From Opitutaceae bacterium (GTDB lineage: Bacteria; Verrucomicrobiota; Verrucomicrobiia; Opitutales; Opitutaceae), in contig JAHFTC010000021.1 of NCBI GenBank assembly GCA_023269585.1, positions 1-46,293 on the forward strand: a stretch of DNA of 46,293 nucleotides. The letters are read 5' to 3'. Each line of letters begins with the position of its first letter. The first letter of the stretch is position 1. The position numbers and the translations under genes are program-made. Below the pieces are notes generated by a model. It had not been told where the DNA came from. It did not search any database and saw nothing but the letters and a program-made list of their open reading frames with translations. This document shows positions 9,071 to 17,735 of this stretch, one piece after another.

Positions 9071-9637
9071 CTATTCCCGCGCGTTTTCTGCAGGACCTCG
9101 GAAGCTCTTCCGCACCATCCGCAGCATCGACTCGCTCGGGCTGAGTCGCGCGACCTCGCTCAAGGCGATCCACGCCACGTCGTGCGATTCGTCGCTCACG
9201 ACCAACGGCTCCGCCGGATCCGCTTCGATCAGGAAACGCAGATCGAAATGCCAATGCTCCGGCACCTCGCCCCGCGCCGGGATCCGGTGCGCATCCACAT
9301 CGAACGGAGCCGTGTCCAGCGGACGGAGCCGTGTCAATCCGGCCTCCTCATGCGCCTCGCGCAGCGCCACCGCGAGCAGGTCCGTCTGCCCGTCGGCGTG
9401 CCCGCCCAGCTGCAGCCAGCGATTCAGTTTCCGGTGATGCGTGAGCACCACCCGTTCGCGCGCGGGGTCCACGACCCACGCCGAACCGGTGAGATGCCCG
9501 GGCAGACAGCTGCGCTCGAAGCAGTCGGCATGTTCCTCGACGAACGCGACGATCTGCGCCGTCATCGCCGCCTCGTTGGCATCGAGTGGGCGGGCGAGAT
9601 GCGCCCGCAGCAGTGCCAGGACCGGTTCACGTCTCAT
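9071..9637 (-). CDS. Nudix hydrolase
   Basis: A 188-residue protein with a Nudix box at about residues 78-100 (GGHADGQTD, then REAHEEAGL). The metal-binding REAHEE core is intact, whereas the first Glu of the consensus is replaced. The N-terminal part (LRAHLARPLDANEAAM) is typical of a subgroup often annotated simply as Nudix family. Members hydrolyse nucleoside diphosphate derivatives; the substrate cannot be told from sequence. It is transcribed toward the TonB-like gene, about 46 bases away. Confidence 0.85.
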   Translation of the reverse strand: MRREPVLALLRAHLARPLDANEAAMTAQIVAFVEEHADCFERSCLPGHLTGSAWVVDPARERVVLTHHRKLNRWLQLGGHADGQTDLLAVALREAHEEAGLTRLRPLDTAPFDVDAHRIPARGEVPEHWHFDLRFLIEADPAEPLVVSDESHDVAWIALSEVARLSPSESMLRMVRKSFRGPAENARE

Positions 9638-9731
9638 CGGCTCTCCTCCAATTCGAAGGCTTTCCGAAGGATCATCTTCCGCTCTTCGTTCTCTTCGTTG
9701 CCTTCTGTCGGTCCCGAATGGGTCGATGCCT

Positions 9732-10319
9732 TCATCGGGTTTCGAACCACTTGGTCTCGGCCGTCACCGAGTCCGCCTCGATCAACTGAAAGATCTCGTC
9801 GACCGTCCGCGCCACGCGGAACAGCTCGAGGTTGCTGGGCTTGTTGAAACGCTCGGCGATCATCCGGTCGAAGAAGCGCAGCAGGTCGTCGTAGAAGCCG
9901 TCCTGGTTGAGGAACACGCAGGGCCGGCGCAGCACGTCGAGCTGCCGCAACGCGAGGATCTCCATGATCTCCTCCAGCGTCCCCCAGCCGCCCGGCAACG
10001 CCACGAACGCATCCGCCCGCGACTCCATGAGCAGCTTGCGCTCGCGCATCGTGACGACGGTCACGAGCTCGTCGGCCTCGTCGAAGGCGAGCTCCTTCAC
10101 CTTCATGAACTCCGGAATCACGCCGATCACGCGGCCGCCCGACTCCTTCACGGCGCGTGCCACCGTGCCCATGAGTCCGGTACGTCCGCCGCCATAGACC
10201 AGCCCCCACCCCCGCGCGACCATCGCCCGGCCGAGTGTCTCGGCGGCGGCAAAGTACTTCGGCTCCAGCCGGTCGCTGGAGGAGCAGTAGACACAGAGCG
10301 TCCGCGCCTTCGTCGTCAT
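9732..10319 (-). CDS. LOG family protein (Rossmann-fold nucleotide-binding, lysine decarboxylase-like)
   Basis: A 195-residue protein with the two family signatures, GGGRTGLMG (43-51) and PGGWGTLEE (109-117). LOG proteins cleave ribose 5'-phosphate from nucleoside monophosphates such as cytokinin precursors; the older name 'lysine decarboxylase' is misleading. The ATG at 10317-10319 begins MTTKARTLCVYCSSS, the usual N-terminus; a start 14 codons upstream is less likely. Physiological substrate in this organism is unknown. Confidence 0.9.
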   Translation of the reverse strand: MTTKARTLCVYCSSSDRLEPKYFAAAETLGRAMVARGWGLVYGGGRTGLMGTVARAVKESGGRVIGVIPEFMKVKELAFDEADELVTVVTMRERKLLMESRADAFVALPGGWGTLEEIMEILALRQLDVLRRPCVFLNQDGFYDDLLRFFDRMIAERFNKPSNLELFRVARTVDEIFQLIEADSVTAETKWFETR

Positions 10320-10389
10320 GTCGATGGGCCTTATGGCAGCAGCGCGGCCCCGCGCTAGCAAGCCGCCAGCGCAACCGGCCGCCCCTCGG

Positions 10390-13068
10390 TCACTTCCCGA
10401 GCAGCAGCCCGGCTCCGAGCATCCCGAGCATCTTCTTCCAGTTCGGTTCCGCCAACGTGCCCGTCACCGCAAACGGCTGACGCAGCCGCAGGTAGCCGAG
10501 CTCGTCCTTGGAACCGTCGAGCAGGCTCGCCTGGTCGAGCAGCGCGCCGAAGTTGCCCTTGCCGGCCAGCCGCATCTCCAGCTCCAGCGGATACTCGTCG
10601 AGCGTCCGCCCGGCCACATGCCGGGCGATCCCCGCGCCGCTGAGCCGCTTCTCCGCCGAGCGCACATCGATCGTGCGCAGCTGCAGGTTCAGGTCATCAC
10701 CGCGCAGCAGCGAAACATCGAGCCGATCGAACCGGAATTCGCGCAGCTCCTCGATCAATTGCGCCCCGGCCGCAACCGCGGGCTTCTGCTGTTTCTCCTT
10801 CGAGAGCAGACCGAGCACCAGGCCGCCGAGCGCGCTCGCGGCCTCCACCTTCTTGTCCTTGATGCGCAACGTCCCCGGGCCGCCCTTCAGCACGAAATCG
10901 CCCCGTACGCCGCCGAGCAGAGCGTCAAGATTCGCACCCTGCCCCTCGACCTTGGCCGTCACGTCCAGCACCGTCTCGATCGCCGGTTGCTCCGCCGGGT
11001 TCGCGGCCCGAAGCCACGCCCCGAGATCAAAACCGGGAAACGCGCAATTCCCCTGCAACGCGTAGGGCGCGCTCCGCGCACCGTCGAACGTCACGCCGAA
11101 CTTCGCCTCCAAGGCGCCGCTCTTCGTCTTCGCCGAGAATTGCTCCAGCGCGAGTTGGCGCGAGTCGCAGACCAGCGCAGCACGCACACCGATTAGTTCC
11201 TCGGTCTCCAGCACGACCCGGCCGAGATCGACATTCACCCTCCCCGCCACTCCCGCCCAGAACGCCTCGCGATCCGCCACCGGTGCGACCACTTTCGCCT
11301 TCGCGCCGGCGGCCGTCTTCGCCGGCGCCGGTGCCTCCGGTCCCGACGGGATCAACGCGGCCAACGCCCCAAAATCACGCACGAACACCGTGTCGCCCTT
11401 CACGCTCGCCCGCACTGTCTTCACGGCTCCGGCGACCGCCCACTCCGCTTCGACGTTGAGGTCCGAACGCCGGACGCCGCTCCGCAGCGTCACCGGCACG
11501 CTGACACGCCCCTGCCCTTCCGGCCCGCCGCTCGCACGCAGCCCGAGCGTGAACTCGTCAAACGGGGCACCGGCCGCCGACCGCAGCCCGAGATCGAAAA
11601 CCTCCACCGCCCAGTTCGCGCCGTCGACCGTCGCACGCACGGCCAGTTCGCCATTCACGCGGTCGACGACGGCTTTGCGGCCAGACCCGAAACTGAGATT
11701 GCTGAGCGCGAACGGCCGGACCGTTGCCACCGACCACGCCGAACCCGCGCCCTTGCACCGGAGCTCACCGGCACTGATCGTGCCGCCGAGCATGGTATCG
11801 CCGAGCCAGGGCCTCGCCCAGGCCAGCGGCAGCCCTGCGACCTCGAGCCGCAGGAGGTCCGTCTCCGGCTGCGAAAACTCCACCGCGCGGGTGTCCATTC
11901 GGTATCCGATCGGCTGTAGCGCCTCCAGTTTCACCCCCGCCCCGCGCCCGTCGCCGAGTTCCACCGCCAGCCGGGAGAGCCGCAGCGCACGGCCGCGGCG
12001 CTCGGCCGCGAAACCGACCTTGCCCGCCAGGGCGCCGAGCGCGGCGAACTCCCGGCGCCACCGCTGCAGTTTGGCCGCCGTCAGCGTCGCCTCGCCTTCC
12101 GCCGTGAAATCGCCGCTCGCCGCCGCGGCCTGGAACGAACCGTTCGCCGTCGCGGAAAAGTCCGGAAGCGCGTTCAGGTCGATGATCCCTTCGAGTTGTT
12201 CGCGCCGCAGCTCCATCGTCCAATCACCCTCGAGGGAGCCCGACGCCCGCCGATGCCGCATGGCGATCTTCAGCAACGGCGCATCCGTCTCCTTCGCCGT
12301 CGACAGCCGCACCGCCGCCTCGATCACCTCCGTGCCCTCCGGGCCATCGCCCGTAAGTGTGAGGTTGGTCGCGAGCCCGTGTTCCGGTGCCCCGGCCGCG
12401 CGCCGCGGCAACGCCAGCGTGCCGGAGATCTGGATTCGCTCGATCATCCCGTCCGCCGCCGCCGTGGTCGCCAGCCGCCCCACCCAGTCGAGTTCCTTCG
12501 CCGCGGCGCCCGCCGTGCCGTCGCGCCATTCGAGCCGGAGGTCGGTCTTCGCCTCCTGACCGGGCAGCAGAAGCCGCCCCTGCGCCGAGAAGTCCACCGT
12601 CGTGGACGCAGCGAGCCGGACCCGCCCACCGATGAGCACGGAGTCGATGGTCGCCCGCACCGGCAGTCGCAGCGGCGCCAGAAACCCGGCGAAAACCTCC
12701 GCCGCTTCCGCGGGACTGGTTGCGAGGGGTCCGTCGCCGGACGCGTCACCGGCGAGCGCGACCTCGAGGTCGGTCGCGACCAGTTCATCCACCACCAGTT
12801 CCCGGCGCGTGAGCAGGGCCCAGCCGGAATAGGCGAGCCGCAGCCGCGGCGCGCGCACCACATGGCCTTCGTACCGCGCCTCCACCTCCTCGAATTCCGC
12901 GGCGGAGAAGCCGGCGGAGACGTGCCGCACCTGCACTTCGAGGCCAGGCACGCCGGCCGTGGCACGCAGCAGCAGCGCCCGCTGCGTGGCAGGCAGACGC
13001 ACCACCGCGAGCAGACCGACGACGAGCAAAACCGCGCCGAGCGCGAACCATAGAATACGACGTTTCAT
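10390..13068 (-). CDS. Large AsmA-like / translocation-assembly-type envelope protein
   Basis: An 892-residue protein with one N-terminal membrane helix (about 5-23, FALGAVLLVVGLLAVV) followed by a long region rich in alternating beta-strand patterns. The C-terminal part (about 680-880) resembles the AsmA-like repeat of bridge-like lipid-transfer and outer-membrane homeostasis proteins. It is probably anchored in the inner membrane and extends into the periplasm. Family assignment rests on overall architecture and the C-terminal segment (AGKGNFGALLDQASL, then FAVTGTLAEPNWKK), not on a catalytic motif. It lies between the LOG gene and the DUF4203-like gene, all on the minus strand. Confidence 0.65.
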   Translation of the reverse strand: MKRRILWFALGAVLLVVGLLAVVRLPATQRALLLRATAGVPGLEVQVRHVSAGFSAAEFEEVEARYEGHVVRAPRLRLAYSGWALLTRRELVVDELVATDLEVALAGDASGDGPLATSPAEAAEVFAGFLAPLRLPVRATIDSVLIGGRVRLAASTTVDFSAQGRLLLPGQEAKTDLRLEWRDGTAGAAAKELDWVGRLATTAAADGMIERIQISGTLALPRRAAGAPEHGLATNLTLTGDGPEGTEVIEAAVRLSTAKETDAPLLKIAMRHRRASGSLEGDWTMELRREQLEGIIDLNALPDFSATANGSFQAAAASGDFTAEGEATLTAAKLQRWRREFAALGALAGKVGFAAERRGRALRLSRLAVELGDGRGAGVKLEALQPIGYRMDTRAVEFSQPETDLLRLEVAGLPLAWARPWLGDTMLGGTISAGELRCKGAGSAWSVATVRPFALSNLSFGSGRKAVVDRVNGELAVRATVDGANWAVEVFDLGLRSAAGAPFDEFTLGLRASGGPEGQGRVSVPVTLRSGVRRSDLNVEAEWAVAGAVKTVRASVKGDTVFVRDFGALAALIPSGPEAPAPAKTAAGAKAKVVAPVADREAFWAGVAGRVNVDLGRVVLETEELIGVRAALVCDSRQLALEQFSAKTKSGALEAKFGVTFDGARSAPYALQGNCAFPGFDLGAWLRAANPAEQPAIETVLDVTAKVEGQGANLDALLGGVRGDFVLKGGPGTLRIKDKKVEAASALGGLVLGLLSKEKQQKPAVAAGAQLIEELREFRFDRLDVSLLRGDDLNLQLRTIDVRSAEKRLSGAGIARHVAGRTLDEYPLELEMRLAGKGNFGALLDQASLLDGSKDELGYLRLRQPFAVTGTLAEPNWKKMLGMLGAGLLLGK

Positions 13069-13139
13069 GGGAAATAGTCTCCTTCAGGCCGAAGTGTCCG
13101 GCCTTGGGCGAAAAGCAAGTTCCGCAGACCCAGCCCGCC

Positions 13140-13769
13140 TCAGCCTTCGGTCTTCTTGCCCTTGGGCGCGGTCCGCAGTTGCACGGCCAGCCCCACCAGG
13201 CCCAACCCGAGGATCACCGCCGCCACCCACCAGCGGCCCGCGATGAGCGCGGGCACCTGCTCCGGGCTGCGGAGGTAGTATTGCCAGTCCAGCCCTTCGA
13301 GGAAGAACGCCAGGGCCAGCGCCACGCGGAACGCGCCGGTGAACGCCGTGGCGGCCGAGACGAACAGCCGCTGCATCACCAAAGCCAGCACACCGCAGAC
13401 CGCGCCCGCCAGCGCGCCGACCAGCAGCGTGGCCGACGTCCCGAGCACGGGCGAGAGGCCGAGCACCAGCACATAGCCGAAAGAGAACGCCGCCAGGAAC
13501 ACGCCCACAAGGTAGGCCGCGAACGAGATCACGAACCCGAGCACGGCGCCCCCCGCGAACGACGTCCAGAACACCAGGTCGCCGCTGCCGAACCACTGCG
13601 TCGCGAGTCCCGCGACAAATAGCCCGACCACGAGCGCGCCGAGCAGCGCCACCGCCACGCGGAAGATCCGGTAGCCAAAGAAACAATCCAGCAGGCCCCA
13701 GCCAAGGAGCACCGCCGCGCCGATCATGTCGGGATTCGCGGCCTCCGCCGCAGTGGTGAGCGCAACCAT
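13140..13769 (-). CDS. DUF4203/TMEM198-like membrane protein
   Basis: A 209-residue protein with about six or seven hydrophobic helices and the pattern GLLDCFFGYRIFRVAVALLGAL near the N-terminus, typical of DUF4203-type proteins. The function of this family in bacteria is not established. The ATG at 13767-13769 is chosen because the open frame upstream runs through a long palindrome and Arg/Pro-rich noise. A hydrophilic Lys-rich tail (APKGKKTEG) closes it. It is divergent from murI; the 205 bases between them hold the palindrome at 13843-13898. Confidence 0.75.
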   Translation of the reverse strand: MVALTTAAEAANPDMIGAAVLLGWGLLDCFFGYRIFRVAVALLGALVVGLFVAGLATQWFGSGDLVFWTSFAGGAVLGFVISFAAYLVGVFLAAFSFGYVLVLGLSPVLGTSATLLVGALAGAVCGVLALVMQRLFVSAATAFTGAFRVALALAFFLEGLDWQYYLRSPEQVPALIAGRWWVAAVILGLGLVGLAVQLRTAPKGKKTEG

Positions 13770-13842
13770 GGCGCCGACGTTGGCAAACCTCCGGCCCCGA
13801 CTCACGCCCCAAGTTGCCGTTCCCCTTCCCCGCCGCCCCGCA

Positions 13843-13898
13843 CCCGCGCGCCAACCGTTTACCTTCACGACCGTGAGGGTAAACGGTTGGCGCGCGGG
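13843..13898. repeat. Long perfect inverted repeat between divergent genes
   Basis: Arms at 13843-13863 and 13878-13898 are 21 bp and perfectly complementary (core CCAACCGTTTACC with GGTAAACGGTTGG). After one wobble the stem continues with TCACG/CGTGA, leaving only a two-base loop. The total stem is about 27 bp. It sits upstream of both the DUF4203-like gene and murI, so it is in two 5' regions and not at a convergent gene end. Confidence 0.9.
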
Positions 13899-13974
13899 CG
13901 GCGGTGGGCGAGCGTGCCGGCGCCGTGGATTTCGGTTTCCCTTCGGCGGAGGCCCGCCAATCCTCGCCGCCATC

Positions 13975-14868
13975 ATGATCGGTGTCTTCGATTCCGGCTT
14001 CGGCGGACTGACGGTGCTCGAGGCGCTGCGCCGGCGGCTCCCGCAGTACGACTACCTGTTCCTCGCCGACAGCGCCCGCGCCCCGTACGGCGCGCGCAGT
14101 TTCGACGTCATCCATGAATTCACCCTCGAGGCGGTCGAGTGGCTCTTCAACGAGGGCTGCACGCTCGTCGTCCTCGCCTGCAACACCGCCTCGGCCCGCG
14201 CGCTCCGCAGCATTCAGCAGTTGCACCTGCCCGCCCACCGCCCCGACCGCCGCGTGCTTGGCGTGGTGCGTCCCTCAGTCGAGGCGCTCGCCGGCCTCCC
14301 GCCGGGAGCCCTCCCCGGCGTCACCGAGCCGTCGCTCACCGAGGGCTCCGTCGCCGTGCTCGCCACCGAGGGCACCATCGCCTCGGACTCGTTCGGCATC
14401 GAACTGCGCAAGCTCGCCCCGCGGCTCGAGCTGATCCAGCAGGCCTGCCCGCTCTGGGCGCCCCTGGTCGAGGCCGGCGAGATCGACGGACCGGGTGCCG
14501 AGTGGTTCCTCCATCGTTACCTTGATCCCGTGCTCGCCGCACCCCGTCCGCCGCAACGCATCCTGCTCGGCTGCACCCATTATCCGATCCTGCTGCCCGG
14601 TATCCGACGAATCGTGCCCGCTGCGATCGAGGTCCTGCCGCAGGGCGACATCGTCGCCCAACGCCTCGCCGACTGGCTCGCCCGCCACCCCGACCAGGAA
14701 CAGCGCCTCGCCCACACCGGCACGCAACGCGTCGCCACCACCGACGATCCCGCTTGGTTCGCCGCGCACAGCACCCGCCTGCTCGGCACCCCTCCCGCCG
14801 TTGAGCGCGCCCGCCTCGGGCCGGTGCGCAAGCTAGCCCGGACTCCGGACCGCCCCGCCAGCGCCTAA
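13975..14868 (+). CDS. murI: Glutamate racemase
   Basis: A 297-residue cytoplasmic enzyme that interconverts L- and D-glutamate for peptidoglycan. The N-terminus IGVFDSGFGGLTVL, the APYG segment (37-40) and the catalytic cysteine pair are present: Cys69 in LACNTASA and the second in LLGCTHYP near residue 200. An insert-like stretch with PPGALPGVTEPSLTEG (about 105-120) makes the middle slightly longer than usual. The ATG at 13975 opens directly at the conserved N-terminus. It is followed by ffh after 165 bases. Confidence 0.93.
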   Translation: MIGVFDSGFGGLTVLEALRRRLPQYDYLFLADSARAPYGARSFDVIHEFTLEAVEWLFNEGCTLVVLACNTASARALRSIQQLHLPAHRPDRRVLGVVRPSVEALAGLPPGALPGVTEPSLTEGSVAVLATEGTIASDSFGIELRKLAPRLELIQQACPLWAPLVEAGEIDGPGAEWFLHRYLDPVLAAPRPPQRILLGCTHYPILLPGIRRIVPAAIEVLPQGDIVAQRLADWLARHPDQEQRLAHTGTQRVATTDDPAWFAAHSTRLLGTPPAVERARLGPVRKLARTPDRPASA

Positions 14869-14907
14869 CCCGATCAACGCACGACTCAGCGGGACGCGCC
14901 CCGGAAT

Positions 14908-14930
14908 CATGTCAACTATTAGTTGACATG
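14908..14930. promoter_or_regulatory. 23-bp perfect palindrome upstream of ffh, operator-like
   Basis: Two 11-bp perfect arms (CATGTCAACTA and TAGTTGACATG) around one central base. It is AT-rich in a GC-rich setting and lies about 104 bases before the ffh start. The right arm contains TTGACA (14923-14928), a possible -35 element, so a bound repressor could occlude a promoter. Half-sites of this type are usual for MarR/ArsR-like dimers; no such regulator gene is in the window. Confidence 0.6.
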
Positions 14931-15033
14931 CACGGAACGCGGGCGCGACCTTACGCTTCAAGCCGTGCCTCGATCGGGCCCGTCGGAAAAATTGTGCTGA
15001 TTCGCGGCGCGCAGCCGTTTCACTCGCGCCGCG

Positions 15034-16377
15034 ATGTTCGAATCTCTCACCGAAAAACTGGGCAGCGCCCTGCGCAATCTCCGCGGCGTCGGCAAACTCT
15101 CCGAGGAAAACATGGCCGAGGCGCTCAAGGAAGTGCGCACCGCCCTGCTCTCCGCCGACGTGCACTTCAAGGTCGCACGCGAATTCGTCGAGCGGGTCCA
15201 GACCCAGTGCGTCGGCCAGGAGGTGCTGAAGACGGTGAGCCCCGGCCAGCAGGTCGTGAAGATCATCCACGACGAGTTGGTGAAACTCCTCGGCGAAGGC
15301 TCGACCGCCCTCTCCGGCGCCCGCCCGCTCAAGATCATGATGGTCGGCCTCCACGGCTCCGGCAAAACCACGACCTCCGCCAAGCTTGGCCGCCTGCTCA
15401 AGAAACAGGGCTACCGCCCCGCCGTCGTCGCCTGCGACGTCTACCGCCCCGCCGCCATCGACCAGCTCGAGATGCTGGCGAAGACCAACGAACTCGGCTT
15501 TTTCGGCGACCGCGTCTCCAAGGACGTCCCTGCCCTCGGCGCTGCCGGCCTCGCCCAGTCCCTCGCCGCCGCGCACGACGCGATCATCTTCGACACCGCC
15601 GGCCGCCTCCAGATCGACACCGACCTCATCGCGGAGGTGAAGAAACTCCACGCCCGTATCCAGCCCGATGAGGTGCTGCTCGTCGCCGACGGCGCGCTCG
15701 GTCAGGAGGCCGTCAACGTCGCCCGCGCCTTCCACGAGGCGCTCGCGCTCACCGGCCTCGTCCTCACCAAGCTCGACGGCGACGCCCGCGGCGGCGCCGC
15801 GCTCTCGATGAAGAGCATCACCGGCGTGCCGATCAAATTCGTCGGCGTCGGCGAGAAGAGCGAGGACTTCGAGGTCTTCCATCCCGACCGCATGGCCTCG
15901 CGCATCCTCGGCATGGGCGACGTCGTTTCGCTCGTCGAGAAGGCCCAGGAGGTCATGGACCACAAGCAGGCCGAGCAGATGGCGGAGAAGCTCAAGAAGG
16001 CCGACTTCACCTTCGAGGACTTCCTCGCGCAAATGCAGCAGGTGAAAAAGCTCGGCTCGATGGACAAGGTCCTCGGCATGCTTCCCGGCATGAGCGGCGT
16101 GAAGCTCGACGACGGCGCCGAGAAGCAGATGGCCCGCACCGAGGCGATCATCCTCTCGATGACCCACCAGGAACGCCGCAAGCCCGATGTGCTCAACGGC
16201 AGCCGCCGCCTGCGCATCGCCAACGGTGCCGGCGTGAAGGTCGTCGAGGTGAACCAATTGATTAAACAGTTCCAGCAGATGCAGAAAATGATGCGCATGA
16301 TGCGCGGCGCGAAGGGCGCAAAGATGATGCGCCAGATGGAAGCCATGCAGCGCCAAGGCGGTTTCCCGAAGATGTAA
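15034..16377 (+). CDS. ffh: Signal recognition particle protein
   Basis: A 447-residue SRP54 GTPase, which binds signal sequences of nascent inner-membrane proteins and delivers them to FtsY. The NG domain shows G1 GLHGSGKTT (105-113), the DTAGR box and [10 protein letters not shown]. The M domain (about 300-447) ends Met-rich ([17 protein letters not shown]), as expected for signal-sequence binding. Length is normal for the family. The start MFESLTEKL is the usual N-terminus. No 4.5S RNA gene was recognised nearby. Confidence 0.96.
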   Translation: MFESLTEKLGSALRNLRGVGKLSEENMAEALKEVRTALLSADVHFKVAREFVERVQTQCVGQEVLKTVSPGQQVVKIIHDELVKLLGEGSTALSGARPLKIMMVGLHGSGKTTTSAKLGRLLKKQGYRPAVVACDVYRPAAIDQLEMLAKTNELGFFGDRVSKDVPALGAAGLAQSLAAAHDAIIFDTAGRLQIDTDLIAEVKKLHARIQPDEVLLVADGALGQEAVNVARAFHEALALTGLVLTKLDGDARGGAALSMKSITGVPIKFVGVGEKSEDFEVFHPDRMASRILGMGDVVSLVEKAQEVMDHKQAEQMAEKLKKADFTFEDFLAQMQQVKKLGSMDKVLGMLPGMSGVKLDDGAEKQMARTEAIILSMTHQERRKPDVLNGSRRLRIANGAGVKVVEVNQLIKQFQQMQKMMRMMRGAKGAKMMRQMEAMQRQGGFPKM

Positions 16378-16588
16378 CCGCTGCGCGGGCACGCCAACGG
16401 TGGCCCGCCCAGCATTGCGGCTCGTCCGGTGGTGGGCTTTCCGGTGGTGGGGCGGGCTTTACGCGCACCGTTCCGATCCCCACGCGCGGCGACCGCCGGC
16501 CCGCGATGCATCGCCTGAACGAACGCCGCCGCCCCGCCCCCGCTTTCCCCTTTCGCCGCGGCCCTTTCGGTGTTTGCTTGCGGCCGCC

Positions 16589-17581
16589 ATGTACCTCCCC
16601 GCCGCGTCCCGTTATTCGAACCCCGCGATCTACCGTCGTTGCGGCCGCTCCGGCCTGAAGCTGCCCCTGATCTCGCTCGGCCTCTGGCACAACTTCGGCG
16701 GCGCCGACTCCTACGAGAACGCACGCGCCATCGTCCGCCGCGCCTTCGACCTCGGCATCACCCACTTCGACCTGGCCAACAACTACGGCCCGCCGCCCGG
16801 TTCCGCCGAGGAAAGCTTCGGCCGCATGCTGCGTACCGACTTCGTCCACCACCGCGACGAACTCATCCTCTCCACCAAGGCCGGCTACGACATGTGGCCC
16901 GGCCCCTACGGTGACTTCGGCTCCCGCAAATACCTCCTCGCCTCCCTCGACCAGTCGCTGCGCCGGATGGGCGTCGATTACGTCGACATCTTCTATCACC
17001 ACCGCCCGGATCCCGACACTCCGCTTGAAGAGACCATGGGCGCCCTCGCCCAAGCGGTGCGCAGCGGCAAGGCCCTCTACGTCGGAATTTCCAACTACGA
17101 CCACGCCCAGACGGCCCGCGCCCTCACCCTCCTGCGCGACCTCGGCACGCCCTGCCTCATCCACCAACCGCGGTTCAGCATGCTCGACCGTTGGCCCGAG
17201 GCCGACCTTCTGCCGCTGCTCGAACAGGCGGGTGTCGGGTGCATCCCGTTCTCGCCGCTCGCCAAGGGACTGCTCACCAACCGCTATTTCAATGGCATCC
17301 CCGCCGACTCCCGCGCCGGCCACGACCCGCGTTTCCTGCGCCCGGAACACGTGACCGATGCGGTGCTCGCCCGGACGCGCCAACTCGACGAGATCGCCCG
17401 CGCCCGCGGCCAGACCCTCGCGCAGATGGCGCTCGCCTGGCTGCTCAACCGCCCGGCGGTCACCTCGACGCTCATCGGCGCGAGCAAGCCCTCCCAGATC
17501 GACGACTGCGCCGGCGCCGTGGCCAACCTGCAGTTTGCCTCCGGCGAACTCGCCGAGATCGAGCAGATCCTCGCGTCGTGA
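16589..17581 (+). CDS. Aldo/keto reductase, YghZ/GprA-like
   Basis: A 330-residue NADPH-dependent reductase with a TIM barrel. Catalytic residues are visible: Asp61 and Tyr66 (FDLANNYG), Lys97 (STKAGY) and a His in YHHRPD. The long N-terminus RYSNPAIYRRCGRSGLKLP and the YGPPPGSAEESFG segment are characteristic of the YghZ (L-glyceraldehyde 3-phosphate reductase) subgroup. The ATG at 16589 is selected as the first one that begins the family-type N-terminus. It is in the same direction as ffh, 211 bases downstream. Confidence 0.9.
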   Translation: MYLPAASRYSNPAIYRRCGRSGLKLPLISLGLWHNFGGADSYENARAIVRRAFDLGITHFDLANNYGPPPGSAEESFGRMLRTDFVHHRDELILSTKAGYDMWPGPYGDFGSRKYLLASLDQSLRRMGVDYVDIFYHHRPDPDTPLEETMGALAQAVRSGKALYVGISNYDHAQTARALTLLRDLGTPCLIHQPRFSMLDRWPEADLLPLLEQAGVGCIPFSPLAKGLLTNRYFNGIPADSRAGHDPRFLRPEHVTDAVLARTRQLDEIARARGQTLAQMALAWLLNRPAVTSTLIGASKPSQIDDCAGAVANLQFASGELAEIEQILAS

Positions 17582-17609
17582 GCGAGGGCGCACCCGCACT
17601 TTTGAGGCG

Positions 17610-17656
17610 GAACCAAAACCGCCCACCGCGTTCCCACGAACGCGTGCGCTTGGTTC
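17610..17656. repeat. Nested inverted repeat between reductase and outer-membrane protein genes
   Basis: An outer stem GAACCAA (17610-17616) with TTGGTTC (17650-17656) encloses an inner perfect stem CGCGTTC (17627-17633) with GAACGCG (17638-17644) and a four-base loop. It could be the 3' end structure of the reductase gene or part of the leader of the next gene; the downstream sequence is only mildly T-rich, so I do not call it a terminator. Confidence 0.45.
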
Positions 17657-17735
17657 TTGTGCTGGAGCGGAAGTTCTGGCGCAGTCAGCGCGCGATTGTT
17701 GACCCGCCTTGAACGACTCCGTACACCCAAAACCC

